A stretch of 64,000 nucleotides of DNA from Proteus faecis (GCF_003144395.1 NZ_PENZ01000028.1:186001-250000), one strand, 5' to 3'; numbered from the stretch's first letter, positions 28,622-37,907 are shown. Translations and numbers: made by a program. The notes: generated by a model not told the origin, from the sequence alone.

Positions 28622-30787
28622 GTGAAAAATAAAAAATTGTTATTTTTGAGCACCGCTATTTTATCAGCTATTTATGGTTCAGCATGGGCGGCAGAATGTG
28701 ATCCCACTATAAATATCTGTGAAACAGTTAATGTTAATGATGGTAATACTGTTCAAATAAATAAAGATATCACGGTTTCTCAAGGTGATGGCATTGTCTT
28801 TAATGGCTCATCAACAGAGTACAAAGCTCAAGCAATTACAAAAAATATTACTGTTACTGGTGATGGAGCAAGTGCCATCAAGATAAATCAGGGGGCTTCT
28901 TTTAGCAGTAATATCAACTTGAATGGTGCTAATGTGACCAGTGAAAATGGCACAGCCATATTGGTTGAAGGTGATTTTCCTAAACGAGGTACTGGTGTTT
29001 ATGTAAGAGACGGTGCCATTATTCAAGGAAAAACTGCAGCTATTGATTTTAGTACACTGAAAACAGGTTTTAGAAGTGATGTAAATGGTGAGATCCACGG
29101 TGATATTTTAGGAAATGGGCATGCTGATACTAAAATAAATTTTGCTTATCAAGGTGGTGCTCAAAATGCTCTATTTGATGGATATAAAATTACTGGTGTT
29201 CCGCTAATTGAAAACCACGGCAACTTGACTATCCAAGGAAAAGACAGAACGATTAACTGGGACGGTAATTTCATGAATAAGGAAAATAGCCAGCTCATTT
29301 TCCGCCTTGATGACAATACCAATACCGATGAAACTATTCTTCATGTTGACGGTGATGTTACCTTTAAAAAAGGTAGTCAAGCCAAATTGGATTTTAAAGG
29401 CACTAGCGTCGATAACATTATAAATAAAGATATAATTCTCATATCTTCCAATTCAGCAATTAAAGATGAAGCAGGAATTACAGTTACTGACGCCAATGCT
29501 ATTGCTCCCGATGTTTCACCTTTATTAGAAAAAACAGATTCATGGTTAGAAACGACACCGCCTAATATTAGCGGTGGTGTTAGTGGCAATCAGTTAGTTG
29601 CGCGTTATGGTATTAGCTATGAAGGTGGCAATAATTTTATTAGTGCGGCTGAACGTGGTGGTGTCAATGACAATGGATTAGCAGCAGCTAATTTTGTTAT
29701 TCCGACTGTTTTAAATGAATTTAATAATACACGTAGCCAAGTTTCAGATGAAGCACTGAGTCTATTAGTTGCGGCTGGAAATGACGATAATAATATTGCT
29801 GCATTATCAAATGATTTAGCACCTATCGCTGATGGTAGTGATATTCAAGCGGGATTAATCATGGTTGAAGATATGCGCAATAATATTGCTCATCGCTATT
29901 TACGCTATGATAATCAATTACCGATTGAAGAGAGAGAAGCCGGTTGGAATAGTTGGGCTAACATACTGTACGGTTACGGCACACAAAGTAATCAAGGCGG
30001 TATTAACGGTTACAACACTTACCGTACAGGTATTCAAATAGGTACTGATTACGAAATCAATCAAGATGCACTTATTGGTGTTTCTTTTGCTTATAACTAC
30101 GCCAAGGCTGATGCGAAACAACGTAACGCAAGTAAAGAAATTAACCATTTTGAATTTATGCCTTACACCGGTTGGTATAGTGACACATTATTCCTAAACG
30201 GTAATTTAAATATTGGTTATTACACTGTCGATAGTGAGCGAGATATCGGTGGCAATACCGGATGGCAAGGAAATACCAAAGCAACCGGTGATTATTCTGG
30301 TGTGCAATTAGGTTATCAAATTAATGCTGGAACCTATTTTGATTTTGATTTCATCCATATAAAACCGATGCTGACTTACCAGTATCAATGGCTCAATATT
30401 GATTCATGGGAAGAAACAGGTTCTGCATTATCCATGAGAACTAATGGCCAACGTTACGCTGTTAATCAATTAGGTGGTTCAGTTTCCTTATGGAATAGTT
30501 ATCAAACCTCTTATGGAAAGTTAACCCCCTCTCTTAATCTGCGTTATTTCAAAGATATTGCAGGTGATAATAATATCAATCAACGCCATAGCCTCACCTA
30601 TTTTAATACAGGGGGAAGTACCTTTGATATTAAAGGCAATCGTGTTGGTGGTGACATTATTAGTGCTGAATTAGGTGCTAATCTCGATATTACCCAGTCG
30701 TTGAATTTAGGTACAACAATGGGATATCAGCGTTATGACAAATTCAATGAAGGACGTATTGGCTTCACCTTTAGCCAACGTTTCTAA
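28622..30787 (+). CDS. Classical (type Va) autotransporter within the chondroitinase operon
   Basis: A 721-residue protein starting with GTG. A signal peptide ends at AWA (residue 23); a passenger of some 400 residues shows repeating short beta-strands (ITVTGDGASAIKIN-like), the pattern of a pectin-lyase-like beta-helix. A C-terminal autotransporter barrel of about 280 residues ends in FTFSQRF, the expected terminal Phe signature. The passenger has only two cysteines, near its start (ECDPTINIC), and shows no protease triad, lipase or lyase motif I can recognise. It lies between the porin and chondroitinase ABC I, 11 bp before the latter (its stop overlaps the lyase ribosome-binding site), so they are translated from one message. 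Function is unknown; binding chondroitin at the cell surface is my inference. Confidence 0.88.
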   Translation: MKNKKLLFLSTAILSAIYGSAWAAECDPTINICETVNVNDGNTVQINKDITVSQGDGIVFNGSSTEYKAQAITKNITVTGDGASAIKINQGASFSSNINLNGANVTSENGTAILVEGDFPKRGTGVYVRDGAIIQGKTAAIDFSTLKTGFRSDVNGEIHGDILGNGHADTKINFAYQGGAQNALFDGYKITGVPLIENHGNLTIQGKDRTINWDGNFMNKENSQLIFRLDDNTNTDETILHVDGDVTFKKGSQAKLDFKGTSVDNIINKDIILISSNSAIKDEAGITVTDANAIAPDVSPLLEKTDSWLETTPPNISGGVSGNQLVARYGISYEGGNNFISAAERGGVNDNGLAAANFVIPTVLNEFNNTRSQVSDEALSLLVAAGNDDNNIAALSNDLAPIADGSDIQAGLIMVEDMRNNIAHRYLRYDNQLPIEEREAGWNSWANILYGYGTQSNQGGINGYNTYRTGIQIGTDYEINQDALIGVSFAYNYAKADAKQRNASKEINHFEFMPYTGWYSDTLFLNGNLNIGYYTVDSERDIGGNTGWQGNTKATGDYSGVQLGYQINAGTYFDFDFIHIKPMLTYQYQWLNIDSWEETGSALSMRTNGQRYAVNQLGGSVSLWNSYQTSYGKLTPSLNLRYFKDIAGDNNINQRHSLTYFNTGGSTFDIKGNRVGGDIISAELGANLDITQSLNLGTTMGYQRYDKFNEGRIGFTFSQRF

Positions 30788-30798
30788 GGAGAAAAGTA

Positions 30799-33700
30799 AT
30801 GCCGATATTTCGTTTTACTGCACTCGCTATAACATTAGGACTATTATCAACTCCTTATAATGCAACTGCGGCTACCAGCAATCCTGCATTCGATCCTAAA
30901 AATTTGATGCAATCAGAAATTTATCATTTTGCGCAAAGTAACCCATTAGCAGACTTTTCATCAGATAAAAATTCAACACTGACATTATCTGATAAGCGCA
31001 GCATTATGGGAAACCAATCCCTTTTGTGGAAATGGAAAGGTGGAAGTAGCTTTACTTTGCATAAAAAAATCATTGTACCAACAGATAAAGAAGCGTCTAA
31101 AGCATGGGGACGCGCATCTACACCCGTTTTATCATTTTGGCTTTATAACGAAAAACCTATTGATGGTTATCTCACTATCGACTTTGGAGAGAAACTCAAG
31201 TCAACGAGTGAAGCGCAAGCAGGTTTTAAAGTAAAATTGAATTTCACTGGTTGGCGTGCTGTTGGGATCTCTTTAAATAACGATCTTGAAAATCGAGAGA
31301 TGCTCTTAAATGCAATGAATACCTCTTCTGATGGAACTCAAGACAGTATTGGTCGATCTTTAGGCGCTAATGTTGATAGTATCCGATTTAAAGCTCCATC
31401 TAATGTAGGCCAAGGTGAAATCTATATCGATCGTATTATGTTCTCTATCGATGATGCTCGTTATCAATGGTCTGATTATCAAGTGAAAACACGTTTATCA
31501 GAGCCTGAGATCCAATTTAATAACGTACAACCTCAGTTGCCAGTGACGCCCGAAAACTTAGCCGCGATTGATCTTATTCGTCAGCGCCTGATTAATGAAT
31601 TTGTTGGCGGCGAAAAAGAGACCAATCTCGCACTAGAAGAAAATATTAGTAAATTAAAAAGTGATTTTGATGCACTCAATATTCGCACTTTAGCGGATGG
31701 AGGAATGCAAGGGCGACATCTGATCACGGATAAACAAACTATTATTTATCAGCCAGAACACCTTAATTATCAAGATAAATCGCTTTTTGATAATTATGTC
31801 ATTCTTGGTAACTACACAACATTAATGTTCAATATCAGCCGTGCTTACATTCTTGAAAAAGATCCGATACAAAAAGCCCAGTTAAAACAGATGTACTTAT
31901 TAATGACAAAGCATTTATTAGATCAAGGCTTTGTTAAAGGGAGTGCATTAGTCACAACCCATCACTGGGGATACAGTTCTCGTTGGTGGTATATTTCTAC
32001 GCTATTAATGTCTGATGCCTTAAAAGAAGCAAATCTACAAACTCAAGTTTATGATTCATTGCTGTGGTATTCACGGGAATTTAAAAGTAGTTTTGATATG
32101 AAGGTAGGGGCTGATAGTTCAGATTTAGACTATTTCAACACCTTATCGCGTCAACACTTAGCTTTATTACTGTTAGAGCCTGATGATCAAAAACGCATCA
32201 ACTTAGTTAATACCTTCAGTCATTATATTACTGGTGCATTAACTCAAGTCCCTCCAGGTGGTAAAGATGGTTTACGTCCCGATGGTACAGCGTGGCGACA
32301 TGAAGGTAACTATCCGGGTTATTCTTTCCCTGCCTTTAAAAATGCTTCTCAGCTTATTTATCTATTACGTGCCACCCCCTTTGCTGTTGGTGAAAGTGGT
32401 TGGAATAACCTGAAAAAAGCGATGGTATCAGCATGGATTTACAGTAATCCTGAAGTCGGATTACCGCTTGCTGGGCGACACCCTTTTAACTCACCTTCGT
32501 TAAAATCCATCGCTCAAGGCTACTATTGGCTTGCAATGTCTGCAAAACCATCTCCTGATAAAAAACTCGCATCTATTTATCTTGCAATTAGTGATAAAAC
32601 ACAAAATGAATCGAGTGCTATTTTTGGAGAAACTATTGCTCCCGCAGCCTTGCCTCAAGGCTTCTATGCCTTTAATGGCGGTGCTTTTGGTATTCATCGC
32701 TGGCAAGATAAAATGGTGACACTGAAAGCTTATAACACCAATGTTTGGTCATCTGAAATTTATAACAAAGATAACCGCTATGGCCGTTATCAAAGCCATG
32801 GTGTAGCCCAGATAGTCAGTAATGGCTCGCAACTTTCACAAGGCTATCAACAAGAAGGTTGGGATTGGAATAGAATGCCTGGAGCTACCACTATTCATCT
32901 TCCTCTTAAAGAGTTAGACAGCCCTAAACCTCATACGTTAATGCAACGTGGAGAGCGTGGATTTAGTGGAACATCAGCCCTTGGTGGTAAATATGGCATG
33001 ATGGCATTCGATCTTCTTTATCCAGCCAATCTTGAGCGTTTTGATCCTAATTTCACCGCGAAAAAGAGCATATTAGCGGCGGATAATCACTTAATTTTTA
33101 TTGGTAGCAATATAAATAGTAGTGATAAAAATAAAAATGTTGAAACCACCCTATTCCAGCATGCTATTACACCTGAATTAAACGCTATTTGGATTAATGG
33201 GCAAAAAGTTGAAGCTTTTCCTTATCAAGCAACACTTAAACAAGGTGATTGGTTAATTGATAGCAACAGTAATGGTTATTTAATTACTCAAGCTGAAAAA
33301 GTGAATGTCAGTCGCCAACACCAGACTTCAGCTGAAAATAAAAATCGCCAGCCAACGGAAGGAAACTTCAGTTCAGCGTGGATTGATCACAGCGCTCAAC
33401 CTAAAGATTCCAGTTATGAGTATATGGTCTTTTTAGATGCGACTCCTGAAAAAATGAGGGAGATGGCAGAGAAATTCCGTGAAAATAATGGGTTATATCA
33501 GGTTCTTCGTAAAGATAAAGATGTTCATATTATTTACGATAAACTCAGCAATGTAACGGGATATGCTTTTTATCAATCGGCTTCTGTTGATGATAAATGG
33601 ATCAAAAAGGTTGATAAACCCGCGATTGTGATGACTCATCACCAAGGAAATACGCTCACTATCAGTGCTGTTACACCTGATTTAAATATGACACGCCAAA

Positions 33701-33864
33701 AAGCAGCAACGGCGGTTACTATCAATGTCATCGTCAACGGAAAATGGCAACCTACTGACAAAAATAGCAAAGTAAAATATAACCTTTCAGGTAATAGCAC
33801 TGAACTCACATTTACCAGTTACTTTGGTATTCCACAAGAAATCAAACTTTCACCTCTCTCTTGA
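30799..33864 (+). CDS. Chondroitin sulfate ABC endolyase I (chondroitinase ABC I)
   Basis: A 1021-residue polysaccharide lyase of family PL8, the same length as P. vulgaris chondroitinase ABC I. A signal peptide of about 24 residues is followed by ATSNPAFDPKNL, the known mature N-terminus. The catalytic residues are all present: His501, Tyr508, Arg560 and Glu653 (codon positions checked, first at 32299-32301 and last at 32755-32757). The enzyme cleaves chondroitin 4- and 6-sulfate, dermatan sulfate and, more slowly, hyaluronan by beta-elimination to unsaturated disaccharides. From memory the sequence differs from the described P. vulgaris enzyme at many scattered positions, so this is an ortholog from a related strain. 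A strong terminator separates it from the second lyase. Confidence 0.97.
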   Translation: MPIFRFTALAITLGLLSTPYNATAATSNPAFDPKNLMQSEIYHFAQSNPLADFSSDKNSTLTLSDKRSIMGNQSLLWKWKGGSSFTLHKKIIVPTDKEASKAWGRASTPVLSFWLYNEKPIDGYLTIDFGEKLKSTSEAQAGFKVKLNFTGWRAVGISLNNDLENREMLLNAMNTSSDGTQDSIGRSLGANVDSIRFKAPSNVGQGEIYIDRIMFSIDDARYQWSDYQVKTRLSEPEIQFNNVQPQLPVTPENLAAIDLIRQRLINEFVGGEKETNLALEENISKLKSDFDALNIRTLADGGMQGRHLITDKQTIIYQPEHLNYQDKSLFDNYVILGNYTTLMFNISRAYILEKDPIQKAQLKQMYLLMTKHLLDQGFVKGSALVTTHHWGYSSRWWYISTLLMSDALKEANLQTQVYDSLLWYSREFKSSFDMKVGADSSDLDYFNTLSRQHLALLLLEPDDQKRINLVNTFSHYITGALTQVPPGGKDGLRPDGTAWRHEGNYPGYSFPAFKNASQLIYLLRATPFAVGESGWNNLKKAMVSAWIYSNPEVGLPLAGRHPFNSPSLKSIAQGYYWLAMSAKPSPDKKLASIYLAISDKTQNESSAIFGETIAPAALPQGFYAFNGGAFGIHRWQDKMVTLKAYNTNVWSSEIYNKDNRYGRYQSHGVAQIVSNGSQLSQGYQQEGWDWNRMPGATTIHLPLKELDSPKPHTLMQRGERGFSGTSALGGKYGMMAFDLLYPANLERFDPNFTAKKSILAADNHLIFIGSNINSSDKNKNVETTLFQHAITPELNAIWINGQKVEAFPYQATLKQGDWLIDSNSNGYLITQAEKVNVSRQHQTSAENKNRQPTEGNFSSAWIDHSAQPKDSSYEYMVFLDATPEKMREMAEKFRENNGLYQVLRKDKDVHIIYDKLSNVTGYAFYQSASVDDKWIKKVDKPAIVMTHHQGNTLTISAVTPDLNMTRQKAATAVTINVIVNGKWQPTDKNSKVKYNLSGNSTELTFTSYFGIPQEIKLSPLS

Positions 33865-33871
33865 TATCACT

Positions 33872-33897
33872 AAAAGGAACGCATCTGCGTTCCTTTT
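33872..33897 (+). terminator. Intrinsic terminator between the two chondroitinase genes
   Basis: A 12-bp perfect stem (AAAAGGAACGCA / TGCGTTCCTTTT) with a 2-base loop followed by further T residues, 8 bp after the ABC I stop and about 20 bp before the ABC II start. It should end most transcripts and make ABC II expression low, or dependent on read-through. Confidence 0.85.
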
Positions 33898-33918
33898 TTA
33901 TTTGCAGGAAATCTGATT

Positions 33919-36900
33919 ATGCTAATAAAAAACCCTTTAGCACATGCGATGGCATTAAGCTTATGTTTATCATTACCCACACAGGCCTCCCTCTCTCTTT
34001 CTAATGAAACTTTCGGTGATATTTATCTCTTTGAAAGTGAAATGCCCAATACCCTCACCACTTCAGACAATAACCTATTATCACTGAGTAAACAGCACGC
34101 TAAAGATGGTGAACAATCGCTCAAGTGGCAATATCAACCCAACTCAACCTTGATATTAAATAATGTAGTTAATTATCAAGATGATAAAAACACAGCGACA
34201 CCTCTCACTTTTATGATGTGGATTTATAATGAAAAGCCTCAAACTTCCCCATTAACATTGCAATTTAAGCAAAATAACAAAATAGCATTAAGCTTTGATA
34301 CTCAGCTTAATTTTACAGGATGGCGAGGTATTGCTGTTCCTTTTCGTGATATGCAAGGTTCCGCAACAGGGAAATTGGATCAATTAGTGATAACAGCTCC
34401 AGATCAGGCTGGAACGCTCTTTTTTGATCAAATTATTATGAGTGTACCTTTAGACAATCGGTGGGCCGTTCCTGACTATCAAACACCGTATGTCAATAAT
34501 GCAGTAAACACCATGGTCAGTAAAAACTGGAGTGCTTTACTGATGTATGATCAGATGTTTAAAGCTCATTATCCAACTCTAAATTTCAATACTGAGTTTC
34601 ATGATGATCAAGCTGAAATGGCATCAATTTATCAGCGTTTTGAATATTATCAGGGAATTAATGCTGATAAAAAAATCACCTCAGACATGCTTAATAAAAA
34701 TTTAGCACTCTGGGAAAAATTAGAATTAACACAACACGCGGATAGTTCAATAACAGGAAAAGCACTCGATCATCCTAACCGACAAAACTTTATGAAAGTT
34801 GAAGGTGTATTTAGTGAAGAGACAAAAAAAGCGTTACTTGATGCCAATATGCTAAGAGATGTAGGTAAAACGCTGCTTCAAACTGCTATTTACTTGCGTA
34901 GTAACTCCTTATCAGTAGCCGATAGAAAAAAATTAGAAGCGCTTTATTTATTAGGCACTCGTTACGTCCTTGAACAAGGTTTTGCACGAGGTAGTGGTTA
35001 TCAAATTATTACTCATGTTGGATATCAAACCAGAGAGCTTTTTGATGCATGGTTTATTGGTCGTCATATTCTTGCAAAAAATAACCTTTTAGCGCCTACT
35101 CAACAAGCCATGATGTGGTACAACGCCACAGGGCGAATTTTTGAAAAAGATAATGAAATCGTTGATGCAAATGTCGATATTCTCAATACTCAATTACAGT
35201 GGATGATAAAAAGCTTACTGATGTTGCCAGATTATCAACAACGCCAACAAGCCTTAGCACAACTACAAAACTGGCTAAATAAAACCATCCTAAGTTCAAA
35301 AGGTGTTGCCGGTGGTTTCAAACCTGATGGTTCTATTTTTCACCATTCACAACATTATCCTGCTTACGCTAAAGACGCATTTGGTGGTTTAGCACCGAGT
35401 GTTTATGCGCTAAGTGACTCCCCTTTCCGGCTTTCACCTGCTGCTCATGAACGCTTAAAAGATGTGTTATTAAAAATGCGCATCTACACTAAAGAAACAC
35501 AAATCCCTGTGGTACTAAGTGGTCGTCATCCTACTGGATTACATAAAATAGGAATTGCTCCATTTAAATGGATGGCATTAGCCGGTACACCTGATGGAAA
35601 ACAAAAAGTAGATGCGACATTGGCTGCGGCCTATGCAAAACTAGATCACAAAGAGAGTTTTGAAGGAATTAACGCTGAAAATGAACCCACTGGTGCATGG
35701 GCAATGAACTATGCTTCAATGGCGATACAACGTAGAACCTCTATTCAAGCACCACAGCAAAGCTGGCTTGCGATTGCTCGCGGTTTTAGTCGTTATCTTG
35801 TTGGTAATGAAAGTTATGAAAATAACAATCGTTATGGACGTTATTTACAGTATGGTCAATTGGAAATTATTCCTGCTGATTTAGCTCAATCAGGATTTAG
35901 CCATGCTGGATGGGATTGGAATCGATACCCAGGAACAACAACAATCCATCTTCCCTATCACGAACTTGAGGCAAAACTTAATCAATTACCTGCAGCTGGT
36001 ATTGAAGAAATGTTACTTTCAACAGAAAGCTATTCTGGTGCTAATACACTTAATAATAACAGTATGTTTGCTATGAAATTACATGGCCACAGTAAATATC
36101 AACAACAAAGCTTAAGGGCTAATAAATCCTATTTCTTATTTGATAATAGAGTCATTGCGTTAGGATCTGGTATTGAAAATGATGATAAACAACATACAAC
36201 AGAAACGACACTATTCCAGTTTGCTGTTCCTAAATTACAATCAGTGATAATTAATGGTAAAAAAGTGAATCAATTAGGTACTCAATTAACTTTAAATAAT
36301 GCTGATACCTTAATTGATCCTGCTGGCAATTTATATAAGTTAAGTAAAGGACAAACAGTAGAATTTAGTTATCAAAAACAACATTCTCTGGATGATAGAA
36401 ATTCGAAACCAACAGAACAACTATTTGCAACAGCTGTGATATCTCATGGTAATGCACCGAGTAATGCAACTTATGAGTATGCGATAGCGATCGAATCACA
36501 GGATAAGAAAGCACCTGAATACACGGTATTGCAACATAATAATCAACTTCATGCTGTAAAAGATAAAATAACCCAAGAAGAGGGATACGCTTTCTTTGAA
36601 GCTACCGAAATTAATTCTCCTCAAGCTTTATTATTGTCGAGTGACTCACCAACGATGGTTATGGCTAAAATACAGAAACAACAATTAACACTAAGTATTG
36701 TTAATCCTGATTTAAATTTATATCAAGGTATAGAAAAAGACCAAATTGATCATAAGGATAATCAAATTGAAGTCAGTGTTTATTCCCGAAATTGGCTTAC
36801 GGCAGAATCTCAACCAATAAGCAGTACTGTCACCATAAAAGGAATATGGAAATTAGCAACATCTCAATCCGATATTAATATTAAACATCAAAATAATAAT

Positions 36901-36960
36901 ACGCTGATTACGACAACAACCACACAAGCAACACCAATAGTTGTTAATTTAGTTAAGTAG
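33919..36960 (+). CDS. Chondroitin sulfate ABC exolyase II (chondroitinase ABC II)
   Basis: A 1013-residue PL8 lyase, the length of P. vulgaris chondroitinase ABC II, with a signal peptide ending at TQA near residue 23. By motif alignment with ABC I the catalytic residues are His476 (HSQHYPAY), Tyr483, Arg536 (LSGRHPTG) and Glu631 (NESYENNNRYGRY). ABC II mainly trims tetrasaccharides and short oligosaccharides produced by ABC I to unsaturated disaccharides. The two lyases share domain order but are clearly diverged, so they are old paralogs rather than a recent duplication. The gene starts about 20 bp beyond the ABC I terminator, with AGGAAATCTG upstream of the ATG, and ends at the hairpin 36981-37012. 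Confidence 0.96.
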   Translation: MLIKNPLAHAMALSLCLSLPTQASLSLSNETFGDIYLFESEMPNTLTTSDNNLLSLSKQHAKDGEQSLKWQYQPNSTLILNNVVNYQDDKNTATPLTFMMWIYNEKPQTSPLTLQFKQNNKIALSFDTQLNFTGWRGIAVPFRDMQGSATGKLDQLVITAPDQAGTLFFDQIIMSVPLDNRWAVPDYQTPYVNNAVNTMVSKNWSALLMYDQMFKAHYPTLNFNTEFHDDQAEMASIYQRFEYYQGINADKKITSDMLNKNLALWEKLELTQHADSSITGKALDHPNRQNFMKVEGVFSEETKKALLDANMLRDVGKTLLQTAIYLRSNSLSVADRKKLEALYLLGTRYVLEQGFARGSGYQIITHVGYQTRELFDAWFIGRHILAKNNLLAPTQQAMMWYNATGRIFEKDNEIVDANVDILNTQLQWMIKSLLMLPDYQQRQQALAQLQNWLNKTILSSKGVAGGFKPDGSIFHHSQHYPAYAKDAFGGLAPSVYALSDSPFRLSPAAHERLKDVLLKMRIYTKETQIPVVLSGRHPTGLHKIGIAPFKWMALAGTPDGKQKVDATLAAAYAKLDHKESFEGINAENEPTGAWAMNYASMAIQRRTSIQAPQQSWLAIARGFSRYLVGNESYENNNRYGRYLQYGQLEIIPADLAQSGFSHAGWDWNRYPGTTTIHLPYHELEAKLNQLPAAGIEEMLLSTESYSGANTLNNNSMFAMKLHGHSKYQQQSLRANKSYFLFDNRVIALGSGIENDDKQHTTETTLFQFAVPKLQSVIINGKKVNQLGTQLTLNNADTLIDPAGNLYKLSKGQTVEFSYQKQHSLDDRNSKPTEQLFATAVISHGNAPSNATYEYAIAIESQDKKAPEYTVLQHNNQLHAVKDKITQEEGYAFFEATEINSPQALLLSSDSPTMVMAKIQKQQLTLSIVNPDLNLYQGIEKDQIDHKDNQIEVSVYSRNWLTAESQPISSTVTIKGIWKLATSQSDINIKHQNNNTLITTTTTQATPIVVNLVK

Positions 36961-36980
36961 TATCCCTAACTTTTAAATTA

Positions 36981-37012
36981 AAGAGTCTCGATATGTTGAT
37001 ATCGAGACTCTT
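36981..37012 (+). terminator. Terminator of the chondroitinase operon
   Basis: A 14-bp perfect stem (AAGAGTCTCGATAT / ATATCGAGACTCTT) with a GTTG loop, followed by CTTTTATT. Confidence 0.85.
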
Positions 37013-37035
37013 CTTTTATTAAGAACTAAAATTAA

Positions 37036-37290
37036 CGAATCAATTATTTATTTAAAATAATAAAAACAAATCGAATGGTTTATTATTGAGAATAAATGTG
37101 TTGTCTCATTTTAATAGTTTGCTATGCTCTGCGCGGGTGCTTGGATCAATCTGGTTCAAGCATTTTGCCAAATACCAGAAAGAGAAAAGCCCCGGAAAAT
37201 ATATTATATATTAACCGAGGCGGACTCAAACCTGAGAACTTGATTCTGCCTCCTTATAAAGGAGCTGTCAAGAAAATGAACAAATATTCT
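37036..37290. repeat. Direct repeat copy 1 (Hok/Sok-like leader)
   Basis: About 250 bp recur almost exactly at offset +519 (copy 2 from 37555). Identity is visually near-complete through the leader ORF start (37096 vs 37615), the GTGCTTGGATC...GGTTCAAGCA hairpin and the GAAAAGCCCCGGAAAATATA segment. It breaks down in the toxin coding part. A 1-base length difference falls near 37171. Confidence 0.9.
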
Positions 37291-37428
37291 CTGATTAGTG
37301 TGATTGTTATTAGTATAAATATCACTGTATTACTGATAACTTTATTCTATAATAATCCAATCGAGAATTTCACCATTAATAGTGAATATATAAATGTTCA
37401 GGTTAAGTTTATCAGTAATAAACACTAA
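37096..37428 (+). CDS. Mok-like leader reading frame, in frame with the Hok-like toxin
   Basis: A 110-codon frame that runs in frame into the toxin gene at 37276. In E. coli, MokC likewise contains HokC in frame: translation of mok is needed for toxin translation and is what the antisense Sok RNA blocks. The leader here includes the conserved hairpin containing GTGCTTG. It is listed as a regulatory frame rather than a protein with a function; whether it is translated from its own start is unproven, and I see no strong ribosome-binding site before 37096. Confidence 0.4.
   Translation: MCCLILIVCYALRGCLDQSGSSILPNTRKRKAPENILYINRGGLKPENLILPPYKGAVKKMNKYSLISVIVISINITVLLITLFYNNPIENFTINSEYINVQVKFISNKH
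37131..37197 (-). ncRNA. Candidate Sok-like antisense RNA, copy 1
   Basis: On the minus strand a TATAAT box (plus-strand ATTATA at 37203-37208) with a TTTGAG/TTGAGT element 15-16 bp upstream would start a transcript near 37197. It runs through CCGGGGCTTTTC and CAAGCACCCGC, segments also typical of Sok RNAs, and is complementary to the toxin leader. Ends are estimates. Confidence 0.5.
37276..37428 (+). CDS. Hok/Gef-family type I toxin peptide, intact copy
   Basis: A 50-residue peptide, MNKYSLISVIVISINITV at its start, with one hydrophobic helix and a polar C-terminal tail. This is the layout of HokE-type toxins (about 50 aa, KYALVAVIVLCLTV-like start), small membrane peptides that depolarise the inner membrane. 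The usual tail cysteine is absent (the IENFTI region aligns with the LCEFTV region). GGAG precedes the ATG at a suitable distance. The long structured leader and antisense promoter complete a Hok/Sok-like locus. A 3' hairpin at 37431-37456 probably ends the toxin mRNA. Confidence 0.72.
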   Translation: MNKYSLISVIVISINITVLLITLFYNNPIENFTINSEYINVQVKFISNKH

Positions 37429-37430
37429 CC

Positions 37431-37456
37431 TTGTGGGGGAGCAATCCCCCACAGTT
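37431..37456 (+). terminator. Hairpin at the 3' end of Hok-like locus 1
   Basis: GTGGGGGA/TCCCCCAC-type stem directly after the toxin stop, followed by AGTTTT. A second hairpin AAGAGGTAAC / GTTACCTCTT with a T-rich tail follows at 37503-37532. Confidence 0.7.
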
Positions 37457-37554
37457 TTCTCATTAAGTGATTACGGTTGAATCTAAGCACCCTAATTTAT
37501 AATAAGAGGTAACAGATTTATGTTACCTCTTATTTTATTTACTCACGCAGTTAG

Positions 37555-37810
37555 CGAATCAATTATTTATTTAAAATAATAAAAACAAATCGAATGGTTT
37601 ATTATTGAGAATAAATGTGTTGTCTCATTTTAATAGTTTGCTATGCTCTGCGCGGGTGCTTGGATCAATCTGGTTCAAGCATTTTGCCAAAGCCAGAAAG
37701 AGAAAAGCCCCGGAAAATATATTATATATTAACCGAGGCGGACTCAAACCCTAACAATTTGATTCTGCCTCCATTTTTATCGGAGTGCAAGAGGAAATGA
37801 AGAAATATTC
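37555..37810. repeat. Direct repeat copy 2 (Hok/Sok-like leader)
   Basis: Second copy of the leader and promoter region, starting 519 bp after copy 1. The antisense TATAAT (plus-strand ATTATA at 37721-37726) and the hairpin strands are conserved. Because of a small deletion the leader frame from 37615 stops near the toxin start instead of continuing in frame. Confidence 0.9.
37650..37715 (-). ncRNA. Candidate Sok-like antisense RNA, copy 2
   Basis: Same promoter elements and antisense segment as copy 1, at the expected offset. Conservation of the antisense part while the toxin frame has decayed suggests it could still act, possibly on the copy 1 message. Ends are estimates. Confidence 0.45.
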
Positions 37811-37907
37811 TTTAATCGGGCTAATGATCGTCACTATGATAATATCAAGTAACGTATTATTAGAGAATACACTTTTTATTTATTCATACCAACTAATGGA
37901 TATTTAA
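37797..37907 (+). pseudogene. Hok-like toxin, degenerate second copy
   Basis: A 36-codon frame beginning MKKYSLIGLMIVTMIIS, clearly related to the intact peptide at its N-terminus, then diverging and stopping early. The polar tail needed for a normal Hok peptide is lost. AGGA is present before the ATG. The downstream hairpins of copy 1 recur here in altered form (GTGGGGGA around 37944 and AAGAGGTAAC / GTTACCTCTT at about 38021-38051), so the whole locus was duplicated before this copy decayed. Confidence 0.65.

Noticed and set aside
30799-36960. Recent gene duplication of chondroitinase
   Set aside because: The two lyases align only in motifs around the active site and differ over most of their length, so they are old paralogs with distinct roles.
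37615-37800. A 61-codon frame in the second Hok/Sok-like copy as an independent protein
   Set aside because: It is the frameshifted equivalent of the Mok-like leader in copy 1 and stops at the toxin start; no independent function is suggested.
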